Positions 1 to 6,744 of a DNA stretch of 7,959 nt are shown one piece after another. A program made the position numbers and the translations under genes. This stretch comes from Chitinophagaceae bacterium. Lineage in GTDB: Bacteria; Bacteroidota; Bacteroidia; Chitinophagales; Chitinophagaceae. The DNA lies in the NCBI GenBank assembly GCA_023251335.1, contig JAHEZA010000090.1, forward strand, positions 1-7,959, in the 5' to 3' direction. A model generated the notes under the pieces. That model was not told where the DNA came from. It did not search any database and saw nothing but the letters and a program-made list of their open reading frames with translations. Position 1 is the stretch's first letter, and each line of letters opens with the position of its first letter.

Positions 1-549
1 TGGTGGCAGCAAGCTGTAGAAAGTAAGATTGAAGAACCAAATGCCATGGCGCTTGCTACGTGTGATCCTTTGGGAAAGCCATCTGCACGAATTGTATTGC
101 TAAAAGAAATAAAAGATAACGGATTTGTTTTCTTTACGAATTATCAAAGCCGCAAAGGAAAAGAAATAGAGCAGAATCCATTTGTGTCTCTTCTGTTTTT
201 TTGGAAAGAGCTGGAACGCCAGGTAAGAATTGAAGGAAAAATAAAAAAGATACCTGCTGCAGAAAGTGACGAGTATTTTAATAGCAGGCCACCCGAAAGT
301 CGCATTGGAGCATGGAGCTCCCCGCAAAGTAACGTTATAAACAGTCGGGACACTCTTCAAAAAAATGTTGAAAAATATACGTCTCAATTTGGTACGAAAA
401 ATATTCCGCGCCCCGAATTCTGGGGTGGATATATTGTAGAGCCCCAACGGATTGAGTTCTGGCAGGGAAGGCCTGGAAGACTTCACGACCGTTTGCAGTA
501 TTCTTTAACCGAAAATAACGAGTGGATTATTAAAAGGCTTGCTCCGTAA
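1..549 (+). CDS. pdxH: Pyridoxamine 5'-phosphate oxidase, 3' part (5' end outside window)
   Basis: This FMN-dependent cytosolic enzyme oxidises pyridoxamine/pyridoxine 5'-phosphate to pyridoxal 5'-phosphate, the last step of vitamin B6 synthesis and salvage. The frame is open from base 1 (WWQQAVESKIEEPNAM...), so the Met at 46 is internal. About 182 residues are visible against roughly 215 in the family, so some 30-35 N-terminal residues are missing. Counting from base 1, the family signatures appear in order: RIVLLK (~30-35) and FFTNYQSRKG (~44-53) for FMN binding, LERQVRIEGK (~71-80), YFNSRPPESRIGAW (~92-105) for substrate and PLP contacts, WGGY (~141), and the C-terminal IEFWQGRPGRLHDR (~151-164) ending in the family-typical RLAP. 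The stop is TAA. It converges with the bTHX gene 71 bp downstream, and I see no clear terminator between them. Assignment to the family is firm. Confidence 0.97.
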   Translation, partial: WWQQAVESKIEEPNAMALATCDPLGKPSARIVLLKEIKDNGFVFFTNYQSRKGKEIEQNPFVSLLFFWKELERQVRIEGKIKKIPAAESDEYFNSRPPESRIGAWSSPQSNVINSRDTLQKNVEKYTSQFGTKNIPRPEFWGGYIVEPQRIEFWQGRPGRLHDRLQYSLTENNEWIIKRLAP

Positions 550-620
550 ATACAGGTATCAGTAAAGCAACAAAAATTGATGTTTTTCATTTTGATGAGG
601 CAGCCAAATCACCTTTTTTC

Positions 621-749
621 CTACTCTGCCTTGGTACTTTTTGCTTTAGTGGTTTTAGCAGTATTTGCTTTTTTGGTCACAGGTCTTGATTTCCCAAAAG
701 ATCCCATAAATATTTTTCCTTTTTTTGTTTTTTTATCGCCGCGTCCCAT
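621..749 (-). CDS. 30S ribosomal protein bTHX, 42 residues
   Basis: This small basic protein of the 30S subunit was first described in Thermus, where it sits in the head of the subunit. The minus-strand frame starts at ATG (747-749) and ends at TAG (621-623). The first 23 residues, MGRGDKKTKKGKIFMGSFGK then SRP, match the Thermus pattern [20 protein letters not shown] plus RP almost position by position. The remaining tail is rich in Lys, Ala and Thr, a low-complexity basic extension. An antisense plus-strand ORF over the same bases (577-777) is hydrophobic and unsupported. The gene lies downstream of HU in the same orientation. The HU terminator lies between them and its U-run ends 33 bp before the THX start, so expression needs read-through or a promoter I cannot see. 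The main uncertainty is shortness; the motif match makes it likely real. Confidence 0.87.
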   Translation of the reverse strand: MGRGDKKTKKGKIFMGSFGKSRPVTKKANTAKTTKAKSTKAE

Positions 750-782
750 GTGTTTTTTGTTTTATAAAAACGATTAATTATT

Positions 783-818
783 AAAAAAAAGCAAGATACA
801 CTAATGCATCTTGCTTTT
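783..818 (-). terminator. Rho-independent terminator downstream of HU
   Basis: The arms AAAAGCAAGAT (787-797) and ATCTTGCTTTT (808-818) pair perfectly. After one mismatch, CA (799-800) also pairs with TG (805-806) around a CTAA loop. On the minus strand the hairpin runs directly into eight U (790-783), the canonical intrinsic-terminator form. It begins 18 bp past the HU stop. On the plus strand it is followed by only four U, so it would be a weak terminator for transcription coming from pdxH. Confidence 0.85.
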
Positions 819-835
819 AGAAATTTTTACGAAAA

Positions 836-1105
836 TCAGATTTTCGATGACAACTCTTTACCTGCTTTAAACTTAGCTACTTTTTTAGCTTTAATTTTAA
901 TAACAGCTCCGGTTTGAGGATTGCGGCCGTTGCGCGCTGCTCTCTTACTTACAGAGAAAGTACCAAAACCTACCAGGGTAACTTTTCCGCTGCCCTTTAA
1001 AGTTTTAGTAACTGCTGAGGTAAAAGAATCTAAAGCAGCATTAGCCTGTGTCTTTGTAATTTCTGCATCATCAGCCATTTTGGCGATTAGTTCAGCTTTG
1101 TTCAT
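836..1105 (-). CDS. HU-family histone-like DNA-binding protein
   Basis: HU proteins are dimeric nucleoid proteins that bend and compact DNA without strong sequence specificity. The product has 89 residues, close to the family's usual 90. It shows the helical dimerisation half (MNKAELIAKMADDAEITKTQ...), the GFGTF turn (46-50), and the DNA-binding beta arm with RNPQTG (61-66), whose proline (63) is the intercalating residue in HU/IHF proteins. A Lys-rich C-terminal strand and helix follow. The ATG at 1103-1105 is the family start; no Shine-Dalgarno precedes it and the leader is A/T rich. The stop is TGA, embedded in a DNA palindrome CGAAAATC-A-GATTTTCG (830-846), with the strong terminator beyond. 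A promoter match lies at 1135-1165. This sequence cannot separate HU-alpha, HU-beta or IHF-like roles, but the length and arm favour a standard HU. Confidence 0.97.
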   Translation of the reverse strand: MNKAELIAKMADDAEITKTQANAALDSFTSAVTKTLKGSGKVTLVGFGTFSVSKRAARNGRNPQTGAVIKIKAKKVAKFKAGKELSSKI

Positions 1106-1385
1106 AATTATTTTATTTGATTTTTTTACAGCGACAAATATAGAAGGTTTTTCATTGAAATGAAATTTTTATAAAAATTTTTTTTGCACCAATTGTGATG
1201 AAATCCGCAATTGGTATGGTTTTTAGCTTCTATAAAGGGGACGGTATAAAAAAGAAATATATCGGAAGTAGCGTACAACGTATGCCTGTATTGCATTATA
1301 GATATTTTCAAGTAAAAACTCCGGATTGGGAACGGCATTGAAATTAGCGTAGTTGCAAAAGATTTTTTTTCACCAAAACCGCGGA
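1106..1385. other. Spacer between HU and DUF4286 genes with an inverted repeat
   Basis: Apart from the HU promoter, this 280-bp spacer holds an 8-bp inverted repeat ACCAATTG (1188-1195) / CAATTGGT (1208-1215) with a 12-base loop, about 60 bp upstream of the predicted HU start site. On the minus strand it is followed by an A-tract, not a T-tract, so it is not a canonical terminator. It could be an operator-like site. A 47-codon plus-strand frame (1198-1341, starting MKSAIGMVF) shows no recognised motif, and I do not call it as a gene. I see no tRNA or other RNA gene here. Confidence 0.4.
1135..1165 (-). promoter_or_regulatory. Predicted Bacteroidota-type promoter for HU
   Basis: On the minus strand TATATTTG (1142-1135) matches the Bacteroidota -7 consensus TAnnTTTG exactly. 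A -33-like TTTC (1165-1162; consensus TTTG) lies 19 bases upstream, the preferred spacing. Transcription would begin near 1128, giving a leader of about 23 nt before the HU ATG. An A/T tract at 1166-1185 directly upstream could act as an UP-like element. This is a sequence match only. Confidence 0.6.
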
Positions 1386-1691
1386 TTATTCCACATTTTG
1401 AAGAACCGTGCAAAAAGAAACTGCCCTCTCTCCCCATTTCCCGGCAACTTTTTTTTCAAGACTTAGCGAAAACTGTTTTATAAAAGTGGCATAATCTTGC
1501 TGGCTGTTCATCAGAAACTGAGTTATAAAAATTTTCCCTTCGTCATCATCATGACCTAATAGTTTGTAAAAGTGAAATCCGGTACAAAATCCGGTAGCCA
1601 TAACTTCAGGAATATAGTTTTCTTTTTGCCAACTGATCCATTCTTCCTCTATTTCGTGATCCACTTTTGTAGTATGGTTATAAACAATCAT
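1386..1691 (-). CDS. DUF4286 family protein, 101 residues
   Basis: This matches the small DUF4286 family, which is common in Bacteroidota and has no established biochemical role. The family look is clear: MIVYN at the start, a helix with EEEWISWQKENYIPEVMATG (16-34), then F..Y.LL, an acidic turn GHDDDEG (46-52), the strand KIFITQFL, and a C-terminal half ending in KWGERAVSFCTVLQ (85-98). The length is typical and there is no signal peptide or membrane segment, so it is probably cytosolic. It starts 3 bp after the exoIII stop and in the same frame (TAG-ACT-ATG), so it is surely the second gene of an exoIII-DUF4286 transcript, probably translated by coupling. The stop is TAA. The association with exoIII suggests, but does not prove, a shared regulatory unit. 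Confidence 0.9.
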   Translation of the reverse strand: MIVYNHTTKVDHEIEEEWISWQKENYIPEVMATGFCTGFHFYKLLGHDDDEGKIFITQFLMNSQQDYATFIKQFSLSLEKKVAGKWGERAVSFCTVLQNVE

Positions 1692-1694
1692 AGT

Positions 1695-2462
1695 CTATAA
1701 TTTCAAATCCAAAAAAACGGGACAATGGTCGCTATGTTTTACATCCGGAAAAATCTTTACGCGCTGTATCTGTTCTGTAAGGTTGTTAGTCACATTGATG
1801 TAATCAATACGCCAGCCCTTATTCTCTAAACGTACACTAGGCCGTATTACGCTCCACCACGAATATTGATGCGGTTCTTTATTCAAATAACGAAATGCAT
1901 CCGTGAAGCCATTTGATAAAAACTTATCAAACCAGGCTCTTTCGTCGGGCAAAAATCCGGACGTTTTTTTGTTAGAAACAGGATTATGAATATCAATTTC
2001 TTTATGGGCAATATTATAATCGCCACAAACAATAAGTTTTCTTCTTTTCTTTTTTAATTCATTCAGATAATCGAAAAATTCGTCGAGCCAAACATACTTA
2101 TAAGATTGACGTACTTCGCCGGTAGTTCCGGAAGGGAAGTATGCATTGACCAGGGTTATATCTCCGAAATCGGCTCTCAAAACTCTTCCTTCAAAATCGC
2201 TCTGTTCGTTGCCATGGCCGTATTCCACATTATTGGGTTCTATTTTACTTAATATGCCAACCCCACTATATCCTTTTTTTTGTGCAGGGAAAAAGAAAGG
2301 GCGATATTCCGCAGATTCAATTGCAACGCGATCAATATCTGCTTCATGGGCTTTTAATTCCTGAATGCAAATCACATCAGCAGGAGAAGTTTTTAGCCAA
2401 TCTATGAAGCCTCTCTTTATAGCGGCCCTTATTCCATTTACATTGTAGGAAATTATCCTCAT
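1695..2462 (-). CDS. xth: Exodeoxyribonuclease III (AP endonuclease, ExoIII/Xth family)
   Basis: This Mg-dependent enzyme of base-excision repair nicks 5' to abasic sites, removes 3'-blocking groups, and degrades dsDNA from 3' ends. All catalytic motifs of the endonuclease/exonuclease/phosphatase fold are present in the 255 residues: NVNGIRA (7-13, Asn7), QELK with Glu35, KKGYSGVGI (62-70), NAYFPSG with Tyr108, GDYNIAH with Asp148 and Asn150, WRIDY with Asp220, and the terminal SDHCPV with Asp245 and His246. The length matches the family (~255-268) and the ATG at 2460-2462 gives the canonical MRIISYNVNG start. It is transcribed divergently from the RDD gene across 45 bp of very A/T-rich DNA. 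It ends in TAG at the normal C-terminus. I see no defect, and a functional enzyme is expected. Confidence 0.97.
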   Translation of the reverse strand: MRIISYNVNGIRAAIKRGFIDWLKTSPADVICIQELKAHEADIDRVAIESAEYRPFFFPAQKKGYSGVGILSKIEPNNVEYGHGNEQSDFEGRVLRADFGDITLVNAYFPSGTTGEVRQSYKYVWLDEFFDYLNELKKKRRKLIVCGDYNIAHKEIDIHNPVSNKKTSGFLPDERAWFDKFLSNGFTDAFRYLNKEPHQYSWWSVIRPSVRLENKGWRIDYINVTNNLTEQIQRVKIFPDVKHSDHCPVFLDLKL

Positions 2463-2507
2463 GAATATTCGTTATATAAATTATAATTGTAAAAATAATC
2501 AACATCA

Positions 2508-2993
2508 ATGGAAAATCAGGAAGTTACCCAACAGGATTTATTATCCGATCCCCTAAATCCTTTTTTTGAATATACCAAAGCCACACAGGGACAGCGGCTT
2601 CTCAATTTTTTGATTGATAATGTTTTTATCAGGCTTACATTAAATTATACAACCGGTATCGCTATTGGAAAGATACTGTGGGCGATTTTCCCGGACTTTA
2701 TGCTTTATCTCACCCGGGATTCCAACACATTCGGGCTGTATATTTTTTCTTTTATAATTGTGATTGTAAGTTATCTCTTTTATTACACCCTATGTGAAAA
2801 GATTTTTAAGGGGAAGACTTTAGGGAAACTAATAACAGGTACCCGGGCTGTAAAGTATAATGGGGAGGAGCTAAGTTTCAGAGATGCTTTTTTAAGAAGT
2901 GCTTGCAGGCTTATTCCCTTTGAAGTATTAAGTGGTTTTGGGGAACCCTGGCACGATTCGATTACTAATACCATGGTGATTCAAACCAGGTAA
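2508..2993 (+). CDS. RDD-family membrane protein, 161 residues
   Basis: RDD proteins are small integral membrane proteins, often proposed to take part in ion or solute transport; the role of this copy is unknown. The N-terminal 25 residues are polar. The RDD signature begins at ATQGQRLLNFLIDNV (25-39), with Arg30 and Asp37 as the expected charged residues on the first membrane segment (about 36-60). A second strong hydrophobic span lies at about 74-94 (FGLYIFSFIIVIVSYLFYY). The cytoplasmic loop carries GKTLGKLITGTRAV (102-115), highly typical of the family. A weaker third span follows at about 126-142, then the C-terminal PWHDSITNT (147-155), also a common RDD ending. The ATG lies in an A/T-rich leader with no Shine-Dalgarno. 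The next gene in the same direction is a DUF3137 membrane protein 93 bp away, so the two may be co-transcribed. Confidence 0.9.
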   Translation: MENQEVTQQDLLSDPLNPFFEYTKATQGQRLLNFLIDNVFIRLTLNYTTGIAIGKILWAIFPDFMLYLTRDSNTFGLYIFSFIIVIVSYLFYYTLCEKIFKGKTLGKLITGTRAVKYNGEELSFRDAFLRSACRLIPFEVLSGFGEPWHDSITNTMVIQTR

Positions 2994-3086
2994 TTTATTT
3001 CTAAAAAATTACCATGCTTTATAATCCAACTGTAAGGTGTGATACCTAACTGCGTATTCAAAAAGAAATAAATTCGTTCACATTTT

Positions 3087-4010
3087 ATGGAAAAACAATT
3101 TGAGAATTTCGAAACTTTTTATGTCACAAAACTACAGCCGCGATTAGATAAATTAGAGCCAAAAAGTAATGACGTTTCAAAATGGACTGTAGCGGGATTT
3201 GCATCGCTGTTTTTATGCATTGCATGCTTTGTAATTGACGAGCCGGTAGCTGCTATCATTTTTATTATTCTAATAATTATTTCCATCTATAATTATACAA
3301 GAAAGAGCGAAGATTACGTATACAATTATAAGGAAACGATTATAAAAGAGATTATTGAGTATCTGAATCCCGGGGCTATTTATAAACCGCTTGGGATGAT
3401 ATCTCCTATAGACTATGAAAAAAGTGGTCTGTTTCCCCGAAAGTACGATTCATACCAGGGCGAAGATTGGATAAATGGTACGTATAAAAATGTAACTTAC
3501 TATTGCTCTGAATTAGAAACTTTCCGAATCGAAAGCGGACGTTCCAGGTATGAGAAAGGGATTTTCAGGGGATTGTTTTTTGTGGCGCCAATCCGGAACA
3601 CATATAGTGCAACCTATGTATGGCCCGCTAATGATGTTCGACTTCCCGTAAGTATTGCTGATTACCATTTTGAGCGATTTCTTCCTTTACCCGAGATTAG
3701 TCCGGTTGACATGGGCAACTCTGAATTTGAAAACTATTTTGCGGTGTATAGCAATGACGGGGAGACAGCAAGATCTCTCATTAACGATTCAATGATGCAT
3801 AGAATGATTGGTTTTAGACAACAGATACAACGGGATGTAAGATTTTCTTTTGTTGAAGGAATCTGCTTTGTAGCGATAGCAGTCAATAATGATCTGTTAG
3901 AGCCATCCGTTTCAGATCCCCTGAATAAAGAAAATGTAAAAGAATACTTTTTCAGTGTCTTATTGATTCTTAGTATTATCAATCAATTAGATCTAAAAAG
4001 TTTAGTTTAA
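3087..4010 (+). CDS. DUF3137-like membrane protein, 307 residues
   Basis: I assign this to the DUF3137 family from its overall pattern; the family has no defined function. A polar N-terminal helix (1-30) is followed by two adjacent membrane segments (about 33-51 and 54-69), then a large soluble domain. In that domain the pattern IDYEKSGLFPRKYDSYQGED (108-127), YYCSELET (138-145), FRGLFFVAP (160-168), SEFENYFAVYSNDGETARSL (212-231), and a late FSFVEGICFVAIAVNN (253-268) follows the DUF3137 order closely. The tail LILSIINQLDL (293-303) is also typical. A cytoplasmic domain anchored by a hairpin is the simplest topology. The start ATG has no Shine-Dalgarno. The gene converges with metH, with only 17 bp between stop codons and no visible terminator, so transcripts probably overlap antisense. 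Confidence 0.82.
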   Translation: MEKQFENFETFYVTKLQPRLDKLEPKSNDVSKWTVAGFASLFLCIACFVIDEPVAAIIFIILIIISIYNYTRKSEDYVYNYKETIIKEIIEYLNPGAIYKPLGMISPIDYEKSGLFPRKYDSYQGEDWINGTYKNVTYYCSELETFRIESGRSRYEKGIFRGLFFVAPIRNTYSATYVWPANDVRLPVSIADYHFERFLPLPEISPVDMGNSEFENYFAVYSNDGETARSLINDSMMHRMIGFRQQIQRDVRFSFVEGICFVAIAVNNDLLEPSVSDPLNKENVKEYFFSVLLILSIINQLDLKSLV

Positions 4011-4027
4011 TATCTAAATTAGAAGAA

Positions 4028-4345
4028 TTACGTCTCATAATCCAACTGTGGCCTCAACCATCTTTCTACTTCTTCAATAAGCATGTTCTTTCTTTTTGCA
4101 TAATCCTCCACCTGGTCTTTCGCAATTTTTCCGATTCCAAAATATTTACTCTCAGGGTTTGCAAAATACCAACCACAAACGGAAGGTGCAGGATACATGG
4201 CTAACGATTCTGTCAAAGTGATTCCTGCATTTTTTGTTGCATCCAGCAATTCAAAAAGTTTATATTTTTCTGTATGATCTGGGCAGGCAGGATATCCCGG
4301 CGCAGGGCGAATGCCTGCATATTTTTCTTCGATAAGCTCTTTTGA
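4028..4345 (-). pseudogene. metH: Severed C-terminal part of MetH AdoMet domain (105 codons, in frame after TAG)
   Basis: Directly after the TAG at 4346-4348 the same frame continues for 105 codons to TAA (4028-4030). It reads [11 protein letters not shown], then [48 protein letters not shown] and [15 protein letters not shown]. This is the normal C-terminus of the MetH reactivation domain. In E. coli MetH the [10 protein letters not shown] segment contributes the AdoMet-binding arginine, and the GWYF-P-S-Y segment lines the same site. Every family-conserved position I can check is intact and there is no further frameshift, so the interruption is recent, is a sequencing error, or is read through. 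No good ATG opens this piece near its start; the first ATG is about 50 codons in. Independent translation as a useful protein is unlikely. Confidence 0.85.
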
Positions 4346-6742
4346 CTATAATTGTTCGTTTACTGCATAACCCCAAAACTCTTTGCGGGTTCTTTCGTGC
4401 AGCAATTCTGCGAATGCTTCTGCAAGCCTGTCTGCTAATGCCTGCAGCATGATTTTACTATAATCATCAAATTCTTTATTAAATCTTTCAATATGTGGTT
4501 CGAGTCCATGCATAGAAACTGCGAAAGCACCAATGTGATCTTCGCCGTTGGGTTTTATAAAATCCGCCAGCGACATGTTCGGTTGGCCCGGCGCCTTCTT
4601 TATTTGCTGGCGCAAAAATTCAAGATTATAAGTTTTATTCTCTGTGTTTTTAACCAGTACAGTATCGTCAGCAATAGCATCAGCTTCCCAAAAACCTATT
4701 ACACCTTTCGCAGTAAGCCATTTTTCCTTAATCAATTTTTTCAAAAATATTTGTGCTTCTTCATACAATTTTGTTGCGGCTGCGCCAATCTTTTCATCTG
4801 ATAATATCTGCGGAAATTTTCCATGCATTTCCCACGCAATGAAAAATGGTTGCCAATCAAGATATTCATAAATCTCATTGAGATCATAATCTTCAAAAAC
4901 TTTAATGCCGGTAAAGGTTGGTTTTACCGGTGTAAAATTTTCCCAATCAATTGGAAATTTATTTTTTTGCACTTGTTCAAAAGGCAATAAAACTTTTGCA
5001 GATTTTTTATTTCCGAAGTCAGTTTTTAGTTTTTCGTATTCCGTTTTTATTCCTGATAAAAAATCACTTTTATTTTCTCTACTCAATAAATTTCCAGCAA
5101 CGGTTACACTTCTTGAAGCATCTAAAACATGAATCACGCCATGGTCATATTCCTGTGCTATTCTAACGGCGGTGTGTAAACGCGAAGTAGTAGCTCCACC
5201 AATCAGCAAAGGAATCGTAAAATCATTTCTTTTCATTTCGCGTGCCACGTGCACCATTTCATCTAATGAAGGCGTAATAAGCCCGCTTAGCCCAATCATC
5301 GCCACATCTTTTTCTTTCGCGGTTTGTAAAATTTTTTCTGCAGGAACCATCACTCCTAAATCAATTACTTCATATCCGTTACAACCCAGCACAACGCCAA
5401 CGATATTTTTACCAATATCATGCACGTCGCCTTTTACGGTGGCCATTAAAATTTTTGCCGGGCCTTCTCCTTCCACATTTAAAATCCCCGCATCAATATT
5501 TGCCTGTTTTGTTTTTTCTTTTTCTGCCTCAATAAAAGGAAATAAATAATTCACACTTTTCTTCATCACCCTGGCGCTTTTTACCACTTGCGGCAAAAAC
5601 ATTTTACCACTTCCGAAGAGATCGCCTACCACATTCATTCCGTCCATCAACGGTCCTTCAATTACATCAAGCGGTTTTGGATATTTTAACCGCGCTTCTT
5701 CTGTGTCCTGTTCAATATAATCGGTAATTCCGTTTACCAGGGAATGCGTAAGACGTTTTAATACATCTTCTTTTCTCCATGCTTCATCTCTTACTACTTC
5801 CTTTCCTTTTGATTTTACTGTCTCTGCAAAGGTCAGCAACTTATCGGTAGCATCTTCTTTCCTGTTTAAAATTACATCTTCACAAAGTTCCTTTAATTCC
5901 GGATCTATGTTTTCGTAAATCTGCAACTGTCCTGCATTTACGATGCCCATATCCATTCCGGCTTTTATAGCATGATACAGAAAAACTGCATGCATTGCTT
6001 CTCTTACGGTATCATTTCCACGAAAAGAAAATGAAACATTACTTACACCGCCGCTTACTTTTGCTAACGGCATCAATTTTTTTATTTGTCGTGTGGCTTC
6101 AATAAAATCAACCCCATAATTACTGTGTTCTTCGATACCGGTAGCTACGGGAAAAATATTCGGATCGAAAATAATATCTTCCGGTTTATAGCCGGCTTCT
6201 TCCGTCAATATTTTATAAGCGCGTTGACAAATTTCTACTCTGCGTTTCAATGTATCTGCCTGGCCTGTTTCATCAAAAGCCATCACAATAACTGCAGCGC
6301 CGTAACTTTGACAAATAAAGGCTTCGCGTAAAAATTTTTCTTCTCCCTCTTTTAATGAAATTGAATTGACGATGCATTTTCCCTGCACACATTTCAATCC
6401 CGCTTCTATAATGTTGAATTTAGAAGAATCAATCATCACCGGAATTTTTGCAATATCAGGCTCTGCCTGTAATAAATTTAAAAAAGTGACCATTGCTTTT
6501 TCTCCATCCAGCAATGCATCATCCATGTTCACATCCAGGATTTGCGCACCGCCTTCCACTTGTTGCCGCGCTATTGATAACGCTTCTTCATAATTTTCGG
6601 TGCTTATTAAGCGCGCGAATTTTTTGGAACCCGTTACATTCGTTCTTTCACCCACATTTACAAAAAGGCTTTCAGGTCTTACTACCAGGGGTTCTAAACC
6701 TGATAATCTTAAAAAAGGTTTTATTGTTTTTTCTGTTGACAT
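4346..6742 (-). CDS. metH: Methionine synthase (MetH) folate/cobalamin/AdoMet module, truncated by in-frame TAG
   Basis: This is the part of B12-dependent methionine synthase that moves a methyl group from 5-methyl-THF through cobalamin to homocysteine, plus the reactivation domain. In its 798 residues: a pterin-binding domain with [12 protein letters not shown] (31-42), DVNMDD (70-75), IDSS (104-107), NSISLKEG (126-133) and [14 protein letters not shown] (231-244); a cap domain with [20 protein letters not shown] (361-380); a B12 domain with DVHDIG (439-444, His441 the lower ligand), GLSGLITPS (484-492) and GGATTS (515-520); then an AdoMet domain from about 590 with YLDWQPFF (627-634) and [17 protein letters not shown] (768-784). 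It stops at TAG just after WGYAVNEQL, where E. coli reads WGYAPNENLS, so about 105 residues are lost. With them the product would be 904 residues. The ATG lies 2 bp after the ORF6N stop. The homocysteine domain is encoded separately at 7371-7959. Confidence 0.95.
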   Translation of the reverse strand: MSTEKTIKPFLRLSGLEPLVVRPESLFVNVGERTNVTGSKKFARLISTENYEEALSIARQQVEGGAQILDVNMDDALLDGEKAMVTFLNLLQAEPDIAKIPVMIDSSKFNIIEAGLKCVQGKCIVNSISLKEGEEKFLREAFICQSYGAAVIVMAFDETGQADTLKRRVEICQRAYKILTEEAGYKPEDIIFDPNIFPVATGIEEHSNYGVDFIEATRQIKKLMPLAKVSGGVSNVSFSFRGNDTVREAMHAVFLYHAIKAGMDMGIVNAGQLQIYENIDPELKELCEDVILNRKEDATDKLLTFAETVKSKGKEVVRDEAWRKEDVLKRLTHSLVNGITDYIEQDTEEARLKYPKPLDVIEGPLMDGMNVVGDLFGSGKMFLPQVVKSARVMKKSVNYLFPFIEAEKEKTKQANIDAGILNVEGEGPAKILMATVKGDVHDIGKNIVGVVLGCNGYEVIDLGVMVPAEKILQTAKEKDVAMIGLSGLITPSLDEMVHVAREMKRNDFTIPLLIGGATTSRLHTAVRIAQEYDHGVIHVLDASRSVTVAGNLLSRENKSDFLSGIKTEYEKLKTDFGNKKSAKVLLPFEQVQKNKFPIDWENFTPVKPTFTGIKVFEDYDLNEIYEYLDWQPFFIAWEMHGKFPQILSDEKIGAAATKLYEEAQIFLKKLIKEKWLTAKGVIGFWEADAIADDTVLVKNTENKTYNLEFLRQQIKKAPGQPNMSLADFIKPNGEDHIGAFAVSMHGLEPHIERFNKEFDDYSKIMLQALADRLAEAFAELLHERTRKEFWGYAVNEQL

Positions 6743-6744
6743 TT

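Noticed and set aside
577..777. Plus-strand 66-codon hydrophobic ORF
   Set aside because: It opens at TTG without support, its composition is the antisense of Lys-rich coding, and it overlaps the convincing bTHX gene on the minus strand.
1198..1341. Plus-strand 47-codon ORF starting MKSAIGMVF
   Set aside because: No recognised motif, no promoter or leader signal, and the start lies inside an inverted repeat. It cannot be excluded, but I do not have enough to call it.
1126..1437. Minus-strand 103-codon ORF across the HU-DUF4286 spacer
   Set aside because: It overlaps the DUF4286 3' end and the HU promoter and shows no family pattern; it looks like chance open frame in A/T-rich DNA.
2463..2507. 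Promoters for the divergent exoIII and RDD genes
   Set aside because: The spacer is A/T rich and holds near-matches such as TATAATTG (2482-2489), but no TAnnTTTG with a -33 TTTG at correct spacing on either strand.
3021..3033. 13-base direct match ATAATCCAACTGT with 4037-4049 in the metH 3' end
   Set aside because: The match does not extend on either side and the minus-strand frame around 3021 meets a stop soon upstream, so there is no evidence of a metH duplication remnant.
4028..4249. A separate 73-residue gene
   Set aside because: It is the end of the MetH AdoMet domain, in frame with the upstream 798-codon frame; its apparent start is an internal codon.
4346..4348. Genome-wide reassignment of TAG as a sense codon
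   Set aside because: TAG also ends exoIII (1695-1697) and bTHX (621-623) at normal family C-termini, so TAG works as a stop here.
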